Below, piece after piece: positions 26,101 through 38,357 of a stretch of 64,000 nt of DNA. The translations under genes were made by a program, and so were the position numbers. This DNA comes from Sitta carolinensis (taxonomy: Eukaryota; Chordata; Aves; Passeriformes; Sittidae), in the NCBI GenBank assembly GCA_032173965.1, contig JAVUNC010000006.1, positions 36,117,870-36,181,869 on the forward strand. The letters run 5' to 3'. Position 1 is the first letter of the stretch. Each line of letters starts with the position of its first letter. The notes below the pieces were generated by a model. It saw nothing but the letters and a program-made list of their open reading frames with translations. It ran no database searches and was not told where the DNA came from.

Positions 26101-29100
26101 GTGTATGTCTTATGTAAGAAACTAAGTATCAGAACCAAGACAAATTTAGATTAACAATGTATATAGTTGCAAAAAGGTACCACAATCTGGAACAAACATC
26201 CAATGGAATTTTGAGAGTCTTTGTGATTAATCCGTTTGGAGGACTTTTCTTTTGGAGTTCGGTTTTTCCTCAGAGTTTAGATTATTGTTTCTTAGCGGTA
26301 GAATGAAGGACTAGATGTGGTAGGCCCTTGATAAGAGTATGTTCTAATTAATATTCACAAGTTTATTTTCTTTCCTGCAGTTCAAATAAAAACAAAACAA
26401 AACAAAACAAAAAAAAAACCAAAAAAAAAAACACAACCAAAAAAACCAAGCAATTTCTTTCCTGTGAGTTTACACTTTTAAAAATTTAGCTTCATTTATA
26501 TTTTTTTAAAGTGAAAACTAAGTTTTAGAGAAAATATTTGCACTTATAACAGGTCGCTCATTTAAGGATGGGTGTTTTGCAAAGAATATGTTTGCTTGGG
26601 GTTTTTTTAGTAACAGAAGACAGGAAAAACTGCATTTACATTACAAATAACTGAAAATTCATTGAAGACTTACAATTTCCAGTTCCTTTCCTCTAATTAT
26701 GTTCTCTTAAAGGAATGCCCTATAATCTTAATTCTGTATCATGAATAAATATGTTTAAATCCATCCATATGGATGGGGAAAAAAGTGAAAGCTATTTTCA
26801 AAAGGTGAGTGTAAGAAACTTAAACACATCTGTGTTTTTACAAAACACAGTTTTACATTTACATATCTGCTAGAGAATTCTATAGATAAAAGGTTTGTAA
26901 ACTGTATGTAAATGCATGTTTCTATAGCAGATTCCTCCCTTTATATTTTTAATCAAAATCTGCCCCAGTATAGGATTTTTTATAAAATCTACTTTGCAAA
27001 GGCTGAAATGTGTCAAATAATAATAATAATAAAAAGTAAAAGTGAGTTATAAGAATAATGATTGCAGTGGGTCAGAGTAGGTTCCTGTGACACTGATGGA
27101 TACAGAAGCATTGCTAAAGATGTCAATACAGATGTAAACAAAATCTGACAAGAAGACAGATTCTGTTGTCAACAAGAGATAAAAATGGCCTTCCATTTTG
27201 TAACTGCTTGCTGTGGTTAACGTCACCAGTACAGCACCACTGATTCTCTTGTAATTAACGGGAAGACTCTCATGAAATACATTTGTTCAAAGTAACATCT
27301 GTTTTAGGTTACTTACTCTGTCCTCTGTTTATTTTCTCATAAATATATTTTATTTCATTTTTTGTGAGCATTTACCTAAGTTTACTTAGACAATAAAGAT
27401 GTCATGTTCTTACATTTGTCAACTGAAGGCCTTTTCCAGAGGATATATCTCTAATTATCTGCACTGTGTACTCTATTTTTTTTAATAAAAATGTACTCAG
27501 TGGCAATATGTCACCTCAACATAAGAGTTTTTTCTGCTCTTGATATAGCTAAATAAAGTTTGTGAATTGTTTATCTGATTCTTGCTTTTCCCTCACTAAT
27601 TGATGAATATGTTCACTAATGAAATATGTTTGTTATTTGATTACATTACAGATGGTTGAATAATATTAAGAAAAATCTACAATATTTTCTGCTTTTAACT
27701 TTTAATCTTTGCTAACTCTCTTATCTCACCTAATTTGACATCGCATTTTACTCATCACCCAATCCACTTTAATTTCTCTTCAATATGAATCACATAACCC
27801 TTAAAAAAATAAAAGTGACATGAAAAGTTTTCCAGATCACAGCAGGTTTTCATATTACAGCTGCCAGGGCTCTCTATAGTATGTCTAAATGGTCTGTTAG
27901 GAACAACAAAGCTGCTCCAGAAGCACTCCCACTGCCATTCCTGCCTCAGGTTCATCAGGGACAGCTTCTCTAGACCACAATGCCCATGGCACCCTTGGCA
28001 CAGTTCCAGTAATGCTGGGTCAGGTGATCCTCAGAGAGTCTGGCAATTTTTGGCTATGTACACGTATGATAAAGTCATATACCCTGACTTTATTCTAGGG
28101 AATATTTTGAGGTACTTTTGTATCTTTTAGAGTATTCCAGCTGTAGCCAGAGCTTACTGGTATTTATAACTTGTGATGTCCAAACAGAATAAATATCTTG
28201 ATATGTAGCTAAAAGCCCTTTACCATAAAAGTTTATATATAAGAAAGCAACAGGTTTAATGTGTACTGAAAAATCCAACTTTGGTTCCTGTGTTGGTTTA
28301 TTATGTTTTTTCTAAACTGCAACAGAACCTGGTGAATTGTGTCAGCTGAGTTCTTTGTGTTCTGTTCTTGCCTAGTGACTTTGGTTCAATAGGTAGGATG
28401 TGCAAATGAGTTTTCTCTCACTTCAGAACTTTTCTTACATACCACTTCATCTCTCTTGCATTGTGTGTTCCTCTTGTGTAACAAAGGAATAAAGGTTATG
28501 TAATTTTTTGCAATTAATTGTTTGTATTTATAATTTTAGATCATATACTGACAGTTCTGTAAAATGCCATTGCTATAATATGTTTGTATTCAACTAGCAC
28601 AATGAGGCTCCAGCTTCAGCTGGGTTCTAGGCACTACAAAAGAGATTGATAATAAATGTTAATAATGAAACAAAAATATATTTAGTAGAAGATAGGAAAG
28701 TTTCAGGTTTGGAGCAAAATGTGATCATGATGACAGAACATATTATATCTTATGTACTTTTCAATTTAAGCAGAATATGTAAAACTCTTCTACTGTAAAA
28801 CTGCTTATAAAAGTCAAGCAGAATAAAATAATAATTTAACCTTAGCCAGTAAGAAACTCTTTTAAGTTCATATTTTATTTTACTTCTGAAATTCACTCTG
28901 AGTATTTTTAACAGTATGCCTTGACCTAGCTGTCCCTCAGGAAAGAAAGGACCATTTTAGTCAAACTTTAATTCCTTTACTTTGAAGCAAAAATAAAGCA
29001 GATTTGAACTCATGTCCTGTGGAAGCTGGGTGATTATTGCACTGTGATCCCCTTGTTCTAGCTGTCTTATTTGTATAGATTGATCTGTAACCAGACAGCA

Positions 29101-29715
29101 CACTGTATTTAATGTAGCAATTTCAGTTTCGGACTTCGCTAAGAGAGTGATGCAGGAGAAAGATGCAAGTCAATGCATACTCATATTATAGGAAGGTGAT
29201 ATCTTGACTTAGATGCAATAGATGGTATGAACTGGTGTTTCTGTCCTATAGGCTCTCTGTCTGAAAAGTACAACCACTGGTGCATTATAAAGAAGAATTT
29301 ATGCCATAGACATTTACATTTCAGTAAACATACATAAATAAAATGGTACATTCATACATTTTCAATAGGCTCACAGGTATCCTTTGAAGAAAATATGTCA
29401 GATTACAGAACAAACTCTGTAGCTTCTTCTTTATTAAGAACAGTCAGAAGACTATCTTTCTGAGCTCAAATTTTTTCTTTTGTGTTCAAATAATTCCAAC
29501 TCCCACTTCTTTTTTTTTTTCCTTTCTGTTAGTTCTTCAATGAAATTATGGCAAAAAAATTTACAGCTCAGTGAAATCTTTATCCTTTGTGTCACCATGA
29601 CTACTCTCCAGTGAAAAAGAAACTCCTGATGTCCAAGCATAAGGATAAAACAGTAATGTAATAACACCTATCTTTTCCCTCTAAAATATATCTATTCCAC
29701 TCTAAATGAGGTATA
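20101..29715. other. long AT-rich, repeat-poor stretch
   Basis: Nearly 10 kb without a recognisable transposon or supported exon. Notable low-complexity spots are A-runs near 20735, 24780 and 25890, an A/C-rich tract at 26384-26450 and a short AAT tandem near 27018. Short near-palindromes occur at about 23957-23987 (CATATACACATGTGCATGTG part) and 26760-26775 (CCATCCATATGGATGG). The stretches near 20750-21150 and 22780-22980 are less AT-biased and could hold conserved non-coding elements. Confidence 0.45.
26384..26450. repeat. A-rich CAAAA/AACC low-complexity tract
   Basis: A tandem of CAAAA units is followed by A8-A11 runs separated by CC. It has no poly(A)-tailed retrosequence upstream that I can recognise. 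Confidence 0.85.
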
Positions 29716-30036
29716 CTAAATTATTCTATATCCTGTAGTGTTTCCATGTTCATATCTTGATTTGGATTCATGATAGGAATATTTGAGCATTCTATTGATC
29801 ACAAAATCTTGAATAAGAGGAGGGCTAAACCTTCCTTTCAAAATTTCTGTTTCCAGTTTTCTAGTGAGGGGGTCATGACAGCTTGTTTTATTGTTTTCTC
29901 TCCAATATTTAAACTGATCTTCTCCAATTTTTCCCCTTAGTAATGCATTGTCTTTCATTGATGGAGTATAGATTTTAAAGAACTTAGGAGTCAGTCCAAT
30001 TGCCTTTGCTAAGGGGTCAAGAAAGATTCCTTCACT
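29716..30036 (-). CDS. candidate terminal coding exon, minus-strand gene
   Basis: Read on the minus strand, a strong acceptor (GCTATTTTTTACCTGAG) is followed in phase 0 by 106 open codons and a TAG stop at 29716-29718. The peptide is hydrophilic and protein-like, unlike typical translated AT-rich noise. It starts SEGIFLDPLAKAIGLTPKFF and later includes KIGEDQFKYWREN, HDPLTRKLETEI and FSPPLIQDFVINRM. The DPLTR...PPL..DFVINRM part faintly recalls the second half of a U-box, but the first half is not seen, so no function is claimed. A minus-strand AATAAA lies about 280 bases after the stop (29430-29435). By chance one or two frames this long are expected in the window, so this is a good candidate and not proof. 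Confidence 0.4.
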   Translation of the reverse strand, partial: SEGIFLDPLAKAIGLTPKFFKIYTPSMKDNALLRGKIGEDQFKYWRENNKTSCHDPLTRKLETEILKGRFSPPLIQDFVINRMLKYSYHESKSRYEHGNTTGYRII

Positions 30037-32862
30037 CTCAGGTAAAAAATAGCATGATGGATTTGCTCAGGTTCCTCAAAGTCAAGACAAAAAAGGGTAT
30101 ACAGTTCTTGGAGAGGATTCAGGAATTTCTATTAGTCGTCTGTAAGAATATTGTGCCCAGTGTGGATAAAGATCAAATAACCAATTTTACTAAGTAAGGA
30201 AATCCTGGAATTTCATCAGTGGAACTTGAAAGTAGATATGAATCAGTCTTCACAAACTAATATCTTCGTTTGAATTCCTTTTATCCAGTTCGCAGCTGTG
30301 TAAGATGCTAGGATAAAGAAGACTAATGAGAATAGCTTTTGGAGAAGCTTGAAGAAAACACAGTCTCTATAATGTATTATACAATGTAAGTCTTGTAACT
30401 TGACTATTTTAAGGACTGGAAAATTATGTCAATACACTGAATCCTGCTTCTTAAATTGTTCCTGGTATTTCAATTACCTCTATATTCAATTACTTATTGA
30501 ATTTTATTTTAATCAATCAGCTTTGGCTAGGGACTGTCTGTCACCACTGTACTAGCTCTAAGAACTTTTAGTCTGTGCTGGTGGGATGCATGTTTGTTTT
30601 TATGAAGGCTCCTCAGTTTCAAAAGAATTCTATGTAAATGTCAAAGGGTTTCAGAGAAACTGAAAGAAAAATTGCCAGACTTGGATTCTGAAATTTTTTG
30701 AATTGGCAAGGTGAAATGGAAATTGAGGCCAGTAGCTCAGCCAGTAGAGGGAACTCTTACACAGTAAAAAGTCAGGCAGGAATATAAGGTAGCACCTTAG
30801 GGATGTAAATATGCATGAATGTGTACATTGCAAAAATCCAGCAGTAATTTTTGGCTTCTTTGTAAATAGCACATTGAGCTTTGTATTTTTATCCAACTGC
30901 AGTTTCTTGTAGTGAAGGTAAACTATGCTAAATACAAGACTGGAACAATTCAAAAGTGATTTTGAAAAACTTAGTGTACGTTTAGGGGGAAGACTAAAGA
31001 ATATCTATTTTGATTACTCTTTTTATTAAAACCTTCAGGTTGTCTTTGAGAGTGGCAAAACGACTTTGCCATTTCCTGAAACATTTCAGTAAGAGGACAT
31101 TTTTTCGCAGGATACAATTGTTTCCCTTAGAAATTTTCCATGCTGTCACCATATGACTGAATTCAAGCATTTTGCTCCCTATGCACAAAAAAAATATTGT
31201 TGACTAAAGCAACTTTCCTTATGTTGCCCTCATGGGCTAGATTTACAACAGTGTTTAGCATCTCCCTCACAAAAAAAGACCTCCAGACTTCTCTAAGTGG
31301 GTTCAGACATGAGGTATTTAAAAAAATGCTTTCAGCAAACACTAAAATTTGTCCTCAAGTTCCTGTTGTGTTTTGTCTAGATCCACGATTTGATCACAGC
31401 TATCAATGCTATTTATAACTCAAATAATTCATTTTCTGAGCCATTGCTAATCAACTGAGTGATAACTGTTTTTCATTGTCTAATCAACCCATATATTGCC
31501 TCAGGACTCATTTATTAAGAGTTTGTGAGAACACTTAGTTTTCATTGAATAAAGTATCTTTTTCAGTTTCTGTTTGATATTGATGTCAGTCTTTTATGAA
31601 AGGCAGCTAGCAATGGATGAGCCCTTATAATCAGGCATATTGCCATCTGTATTCCTGCAACCCACTCTTATCTGACAAGCCAAATGTAGTGTTTACTTTT
31701 TCTTTCTCACAGCACTTCATAAAATTTCTTGCTGTTATGAGCATTGCATCATTCCTGACCTTCTAAAAGATTATTCTCATTCTTTTTGTGGTCCTAACCA
31801 AGTATTTTTGTTAATTTTTACTCTTATCTCTCACATTTCCTTTCTCCCTAGTTTTGGTAGGCTCTGCACATTTTGTGACTGGTAGTCATGACCAGTTTGC
31901 TGATAATTATGAGTGTATGTCAAAGTTTTTTTGAGTCCTATGTGGTGTCCTTCTTCCGTCTATGGCAGCAGAACAAGAGTGGTACACAGCAGACTGGATT
32001 ATGTTTTCTCAATGCTGTAAATTCAGGGTAACATCTCTAGGAACATATATTCATCTAGTGTTCAGTGAACATATACATTTCTTAGCACTTTCTCATTTCC
32101 TAAAGAAAGGCAGTATGTTCCCATACCAACGGGATATGATGGACGTTTTAACATGTAAATAAGTGATCTTTTTTTTAATCCCGCTCATGTCACTCAATCA
32201 CTAAGGATTCTAATTATCTTTTTCAATGTTTCCATGGAGTTCAAAAATCTCTTTTCATCAAAGGAAGTTGAAAACCCAGTATTTAGGTCTGTCCCTACTT
32301 ACAAGGCATTTTGTGATTTTAGAAGCTCTTCTGTATGGAGCCCTCCCTTGTTTTGCATGTTCTCACCTGGAACACTTTACGTATTTCCTGACTTTATTTG
32401 TTAACACCTCAGACTTTTTGGTCTCATAGGGATAGAGGTACCAGACTGGATCTGCCTCATGTAATAGCAACAGAAACACCCCAGCCCAGGCAGAATTGTG
32501 GCCCCATTTGCTCAGTGCTGTATTTACACTAATCAGCTCTTCTAAACAGGTCTTATCCTGTTAGCCTACTAGAAGTTGCTCTGTAATTTCCAAACTTGAG
32601 CTAGGCATTGTTTAGGATTACCATATGGAGATGTCAGACCTGATATTTGCTGGTCCAGACATCTATGTTGACACATACATCATTCTACTGTCAGTGAAAG
32701 TATGTTTAAAACAAAACTTGAATAAATTGTAGCAGAGATCATCATATGTAACTCTGAATTAAGGAAGGGAGTGTAAAAAATGGCTAAATTTATTGTTTGC
32801 ACATTAATCATGAAGATCCAATCTTTTCAATTATATATAAAGAACCAAAAAGCAAATATCAC
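30037..32862. other. AT-rich sequence between candidate minus-strand exons
   Basis: If the exons at 29716-30036 and 32863-32940 are real, this is the intron between them. A hydrophilic minus-strand frame at 30994-31188 has a fair internal acceptor but no good donor. No transposon was recognised. Confidence 0.4.
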
Positions 32863-32940
32863 TGAAGGCAGTCTGGCAAAGTCAGTTCTATCCTTCATGT
32901 GACAAGGTTCTTTGTGGTCCTCACAGTGAATCTTTGGAAG
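32863..32940 (-). CDS. candidate internal exon, minus-strand gene
   Basis: On the minus strand a very good acceptor (TTTCGTTTCCCTTTAACCAG) is followed by 26 open codons in phase 0, beginning LPKIHCEDHKEPCHMKDR and ending in FARLPS. The only usable donor is a weak one, TTCA|GTGATA. Both ends are phase 0, which fits the phase-0 start of the exon at 30036. The composition is charged and contains two Cys/His pairs (CEDH and CHMK), but nothing identifies a family. The weak donor is the main doubt. Confidence 0.3.
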
Positions 32941-35350
32941 CTGGTTAAAGGGAAACGAAAGGAAAATTATATCAAAAGTAGCACAGTGGGAAAGAGCTGG
33001 GAAATGATGGAAATCACCCATATTCTCCTAGCAACCCCCCTCTAGTGTATCAGATCAAAGTCTTTCTATTTTAGAACCAAAGCTTCTTTATATTAAGTAC
33101 CAAGAAAGTATGTTTAGATAACATTAAGAGACTGACTTAAACCATAAAAGTCAGGAAATTCAGAATTAAGGCTGACACTCAGTTCTTAAATTGAGAGCAT
33201 AGAAAGGCAGGGGTGGGGATGGGAAGGTGAAATCAGGCACAGAAGCGTAAGGTGAGGAGGGAAAGGTAACACCTATCTTGGCACCTTTCTGTGTCACTGG
33301 AAAACTAAAGATTGAGTTTTAGGAGTTTATTAATGGCTGCTATGCTACTGCTTTCCCCAATTTTTTTTTTTTTCCTGATAGATTGGCCAAGTAAATATAT
33401 AAAATGCATTTGGTCATCTCAGATCAGCTATGCTTTCTGCAGCTGTCCTATTCAGACAGGAAAAGAAAAGGTGTTGTGATTAGTCAGCTTTGTTTGCTTT
33501 TTCTTCTGAGATTCATACACTCATAGGAGCTGTGTGTTGCTAGGTAGTCTCACAGAGAAACCTGGCTCCTAAAAGTGTTGTCTTATTTAGAAAGAGAAAG
33601 TACTGGACAATCCCAGAATTGTTCATCTGTATTTTGAAATTAAATGTTCATTGCTGTATTTGATCTTCACATTGTTCACAATGAATTAGCACAGGGATTG
33701 TTTTGGAAAGAAGTTAGTTTCAGTTAGAAGTTAGTACACCTGGACACTAATCAGAAAAAACTATGATCTTGAGCAAGTAAGAAAACCATAAACATATCTA
33801 TACAGGAAACCTGAATTAAGAGAAAATATATCTAAGCAGGGTAAGAATACAGAACACATGAGCAGAACATGACTGTGTAGAAAGGAGGATATTTGCATAG
33901 TACATCAATATCTGAGGCAGATATATAAACATTTTTACTTTTTCAATTCAGAAAAGAAATAGATATTGTCAATATTTTGCAAACTGTATTACTTTAATGC
34001 TTTTCTGTTGATTTTCTCCTCAGATTTGTAATGTCATCATTTGAATTAAAAAGAATAACTGGGTTGCATTTCAAAGAACAAAATTTTTTTAAAGCATGAA
34101 GAAATCATAAAATTATTCTTTTTTCTATTTAAACATGTAAAAATGAAATGTGTCTTCAATTTCTGAAACTCCATTTGATTCCTCTTTTGATTTTTTTTCT
34201 GCTCAATTAAAGTATAACTTTCCTTTTGTATGTAATACAGATTTCATTTTCAGTGGGTAGCAGTGAAACAAATATAGATGAGAATCTTCTGACTAGTAGT
34301 GTGTGGAAAAAAAAGTGAGATTTTACTTCACAAAACTGTGGCCAATATATCATGGGTTCTCATCAATTTTTTTGTTCCATTTCTGTTTCACCCAATAAAA
34401 ACATTCTGTGTATAAATTTTGATTATATAATACAATGTACAGCTCTGATAATCTTTGTAGGTTTCAGATCCTATAAAGTTCTAAGTACAGCAATATTTGA
34501 AGGACATCCTTATTTTTACTGGTGACCGTCAATAAACAGGCTTATATGTTTATATGATATTGCATAAGTACTACAAAAATCAGCTTTAAGTCTACTGAAT
34601 ATTAGGAAATCTTTCATGTCGATACATAAAAATTAATTATATTTATAGAATTGTTTTCTAGATTTCTATCCATGTTTTTTTCCATTATTAAAGTATTTGG
34701 TGAAATTAATTAAACTACATGATATACGTGTTATACATTTCACAGTAAGTATCTTACCATCTCTGCAAGCATAAATACTTAAGTGTGAAGAAATAATGAG
34801 TTCACTGATACGATATAAGGAATTGCCATATAGGCTTTTATGAAGTCAGAGCTGTATAAACTGGTTAGGATGCCAAAATCAGGTACTATCTGTAAGACCA
34901 ATCTATTTTCAAACTGTGGCTGCTGACCTGGGTATTTTGTAGGATTTTTTGTTGGTTTTGTTGTTTGGATTTATATATTTTTTATTTTTTATATTTTATT
35001 GCACTTTTTAATGGGCTAGGTCTGATACAGTCTACGTTGTGCCAGGTAGAAAAAACATAAATTATATTTTGGAGCCAGGGCAGAATTCAACTTCTGTTTC
35101 TTTTGGACGGAAGTAATGGCATGTAGACAGAAGCAGATGTGCACTAGTAGATAGGCATATACAAAACTAAACATATTAACACTGGAGTGATATTGGCTTC
35201 TCCAAATGATGCCATTGTTTAATGCTATCACAGTAGATTTGGACCCTGCAGAGAACATAAATATGCAAATCACACAACTCAAAGACATTTTTGCCATAAT
35301 CTGAAAACTCTATTTATACTGGTTTATTCTAATTAAATCTAGTCTTGTGG
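32941..35350. other. AT-rich sequence, no supported feature
   Basis: A T12 run lies near 33361 and a TATTTTTTATTTTTTATATTTTATT low-complexity patch near 34976-35000. A minus-strand acceptor near 35250 (ATTTATGTTCTCTGCAG) precedes a short open stretch whose donor is weak and whose phase does not join the neighbouring candidates. Confidence 0.4.

Positions 35351-35391
<41 letters not shown>
35351..35391. repeat. A41 mononucleotide tract
   Basis: Forty-one uninterrupted A, the longest homopolymer in the window. No retrosequence body could be recognised upstream, so it may be an expanded tract rather than a recent poly(A) tail. Its exact length may be unreliable in the assembly. Confidence 0.95.
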
Positions 35392-35393
<2 letters not shown>

Positions 35394-36054
35394 TTATCTT
35401 TGCTATATTTCACTTAAAAGTGCATAGCTTTTACTTAAATTCTGGTGCCTGTCCAGATGCTGCAGTTACCACTTTGGAATCTGCATCTTGGAGGTTTCCA
35501 GAGTAATATTTTCATCTTTGTTTAAATAGGTCAGAGATATCCATCCTTTATATGAGAAATCTTGATGCTTAATTCCCGTTTCAGATAATTCATAATGCAA
35601 AAATGTAAAGTTCTTAAGATAAAGATTATTGTGGAAATGCTGAAAAACTTTTATCTGATGCTGAAAAGAAGGATTCTGTAATCAGAATTAGGTTAACTGT
35701 GCTTTATCTTTTCTTGTTATGATTGGCTTACTCAAGCTAGGACAGTAAAGTGAAGCTACTAACATACATGCAATTGATCTTCACTGCTTTATGTAATTAG
35801 CTCTTAGTTCTCTCACTAGGTCATCTGGATTTGGTTAAATTTTTAAAGTGATTCAAAGAGATGCCTTTATTATTACTGTATACAGTTTAATGCATGCTCC
35901 ATAGAATATCAGCAGTGAATAAATGATTCTCATAGTATCCCAAGGACTTAGGAATTATCATGGATCTATCTTGTGCCTTCCCATATATCCAGCAGGGACC
36001 AAGACCACATCCTTCAGCAGGACACCACAAATGATAGCTGTTAGTTATGATTAC

Positions 36055-36156
36055 ATCTAGCCATATTCTGCAGCCTTCATTAAGGTTAAGTGATAACGGA
36101 ATACCATTAACAAGCGTCCATTCCAGTCTAATAATGATCATGATTTCTATTGCTTC
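36055..36156 (-). CDS. weak candidate internal exon, minus-strand gene
   Basis: On the minus strand the acceptor GAGAGTTTGTTTTACAG precedes phase-0 codons reading EAIEIMIIIRLEWTLVNG and ending with RIWLD before GTAATC, a modest donor. The frame in fact stays open much further, to a TAA at 35887-35889, with a protein-like tail containing WCPAEGCGLGPCW. An AATAAA follows that stop by about 20 bases. The segment could therefore be an internal exon (102 bases) or an alternative terminal exon (35887-36156). No family was recognised. Confidence 0.25.
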
Positions 36157-37846
36157 CTGTAAAACAAACTCTCATTTTGAGTGAAAAATATTTCTTTTAG
36201 AGGCTTCGAATTTTACTTATTTTAATTTTGGCGTGCCCTATTGTTCTTGTGTCACAAGCTATTGACTTCAGCAGCACCTGAAACAATTATGTAAACTCTA
36301 TGCCTACTTCTTTTGCTTATAGTACACATGGTAAACTTGGGATTTACTTGAAATTATAGTAAGAGAACTACAGAAGCTTGCATGTCTTCTTTTTTTAAAA
36401 AGTATCTTCCATTTTGAAAGTGATAATGATTATTCTCAAAAAGTCTGTGTTGGCAAATACCACCTCAGGTCACAAGGAAACATTATCTTTAGTTTGAACA
36501 GCTTGGTATAAAACCCCCAGGAAGACAAACCCACATGATACTACAAAGCTAGAAAACAATGCTTCAGAGAATGAAACCTAAATGAAACCTAAATCACCTG
36601 GACTAACTCAAGTTGTATACTTATAGCTATGATGCTGAACTAGACCAAAATGCTATAAGTTGCCATAGAAATCATGTGTGACTTCTTAATAGCAGCCATT
36701 GTCATGCAAGTTCAGAACCATTTAAAAGAGATCTGGTTCAGTGATGAGCCCTCTGGTAGGTACAGTAACAAATAAAGAGGTCACATGCTCAACACTAGAG
36801 TAACTACAGCAAATGAATCCATTAAAATAGATATATTTTGTAAAAGGTGTTATTAAGAGGTAAAATGAAGAAAAAAGTAAAATAAAAGTGTAAGGAAAAG
36901 ATTGTAAAACTACATTGGGAGCATAAAAACCAGAGTTAATATTATACAAATGTTGTAAGGAATGATTTTCATTCATTTCAGAGCATTTCTAATTACAATT
37001 TTACTGGAAAGAAAAACCTTGGTATTAATTAGTTCTTCTAAAAGAAAGATAATCTCCAATAATTAAAGGGTTAGAATTAATCCTTTTAAAGACAGAACAT
37101 CCACCTTGTTCACATTAAATTACTCTTCTGAACATTTTTTCAAAGGAAAGAAATTGTTCAGTAGGTGTGTGTTCTGTTAAAAATCATCAAATGAAGGAAT
37201 TTAAAAATTCAATTTTCTTTGCAATGACTTGGAATATGCTACATCAAACTATCTTTATTATTATCTACCATAACATACAATGTAAACAGCCTGTATTTAT
37301 ACTCATGGCTACTGTGAAATTGCTGCGCTGTTATGTTGGCACTTAGAAATATCAGTTTTCAAGCATTTCTATAATGTCAGTATATAGAATGTCATATAGG
37401 AGATGCAATCTGTGTTTTGGATCAATACCATGGGAGGTTAATAAACTTTTTCAGTAAGTCTTTGCTCTTCAGTTTTCAGATGCCACCCTTGAAATACTGT
37501 GAACTTGCCTCAGTGTAAAATGCAGGAAATGAAACTGAAATTGTGAAATTTCTGAGTTGCACATTTAAAAATTATTTTATCTGGTATAGTTTCAGCATAG
37601 CATTTATGTCTTCCAGTTCCCTGTCATAAGCTACCATATTCAGAAACTCCTAAGTCAGATGCTGAGTTTAAAGATAAGATATAAAAATTTGGAAAAACAA
37701 CTGTTACGAGCATGTGTGCTCTCTAGTAAAAAAATAATTTGAATAAATTCACTTGAACAGTAAAATACCAGATAATGCCTTGAAATTAATTAGAAATATG
37801 ATGAGCTGTCTAATTGCTGGACTCAGGTTCTGTATTTTCTTTGCAG
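36157..37846. other. AT-rich sequence, no supported feature
   Basis: No repeat was recognised. The balanced patch at about 36225-36320, with TTGTCTTGTGTCACAAG-like and AACAATTATG motifs, might be conserved non-coding DNA. Nothing here can be called a gene. Confidence 0.4.
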
Positions 37847-38022
37847 ATTTTCACAAATCAGTGAAAGAGCTAGCAGAGAGTAAGCAAACACATGCATCAA
37901 AGCAAATTAGGCTTTGTGAAAAACCTGGAAGGATGAATACTAACATTGGAAAAGTAGCTAATGCTGAGGATGATCAGACACCTCTTCATGACAGGAAACA
38001 GATGTTTCTTGTCAAAAAATAA
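37847..38022 (+). CDS. candidate terminal coding exon, plus-strand gene
   Basis: One of the best acceptors in the window (GGTTCTGTATTTTCTTTGCAG) precedes two bases completing a split codon, 57 codons and a TAA stop at 38020-38022. The peptide is strongly hydrophilic, for example FHKSVKELAESKQTHASKQI and later EDDQTPLHDRKQMFLVKK, as expected for a disordered C-terminal tail. The start phase fits the single G left by the candidate exon at 14063-14153, giving aspartate. An ATTAAA follows at 38031-38036. An internal AGA|GTAAGC could act as a donor, so the segment might instead be a shorter internal exon. Family unknown. Confidence 0.35.
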
Positions 38023-38192
38023 TTGTCAGTATTAAATTCCAAAATGACTGTATCGATAGAAAATTTGGTGATATAATAGCCTTAAAAGGATGCCAAGGGT
38101 CAGATATTTGAAATTTAGGGTGGAAGATATTATCCCTCTATTTTGAAAAGTGATTTGTGCTAACAAGCTGGGATGGTTTTTTATTATGTGTT

Positions 38193-38197
38193 CTTTT

Positions 38198-38232
<35 letters not shown>

Positions 38233-38234
38233 CT

Positions 38235-38324
<90 letters not shown>

Positions 38325-38357
38325 TTTCTTTCTTTCTTTCTTTCTTCTTTCTTTCTA
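38193..38357. repeat. (CTTT)n tetranucleotide array
   Basis: About 165 bases of CTTT repeats with a few single-unit interruptions (TCTTC, TCTCT, TTTTTC). One strand is pure pyrimidine. The long frames through it, in all three plus frames, are artefacts of the repeat. It begins about 170 bases after the candidate stop codon at 38022. Confidence 0.98.

Noticed and set aside
30725..30765. tRNA-like string TAGCTCAGCCAGTAGAGGGA
   Set aside because: It resembles a D-arm/A-box, but no B-box, anticodon arm or acceptor stem follows.
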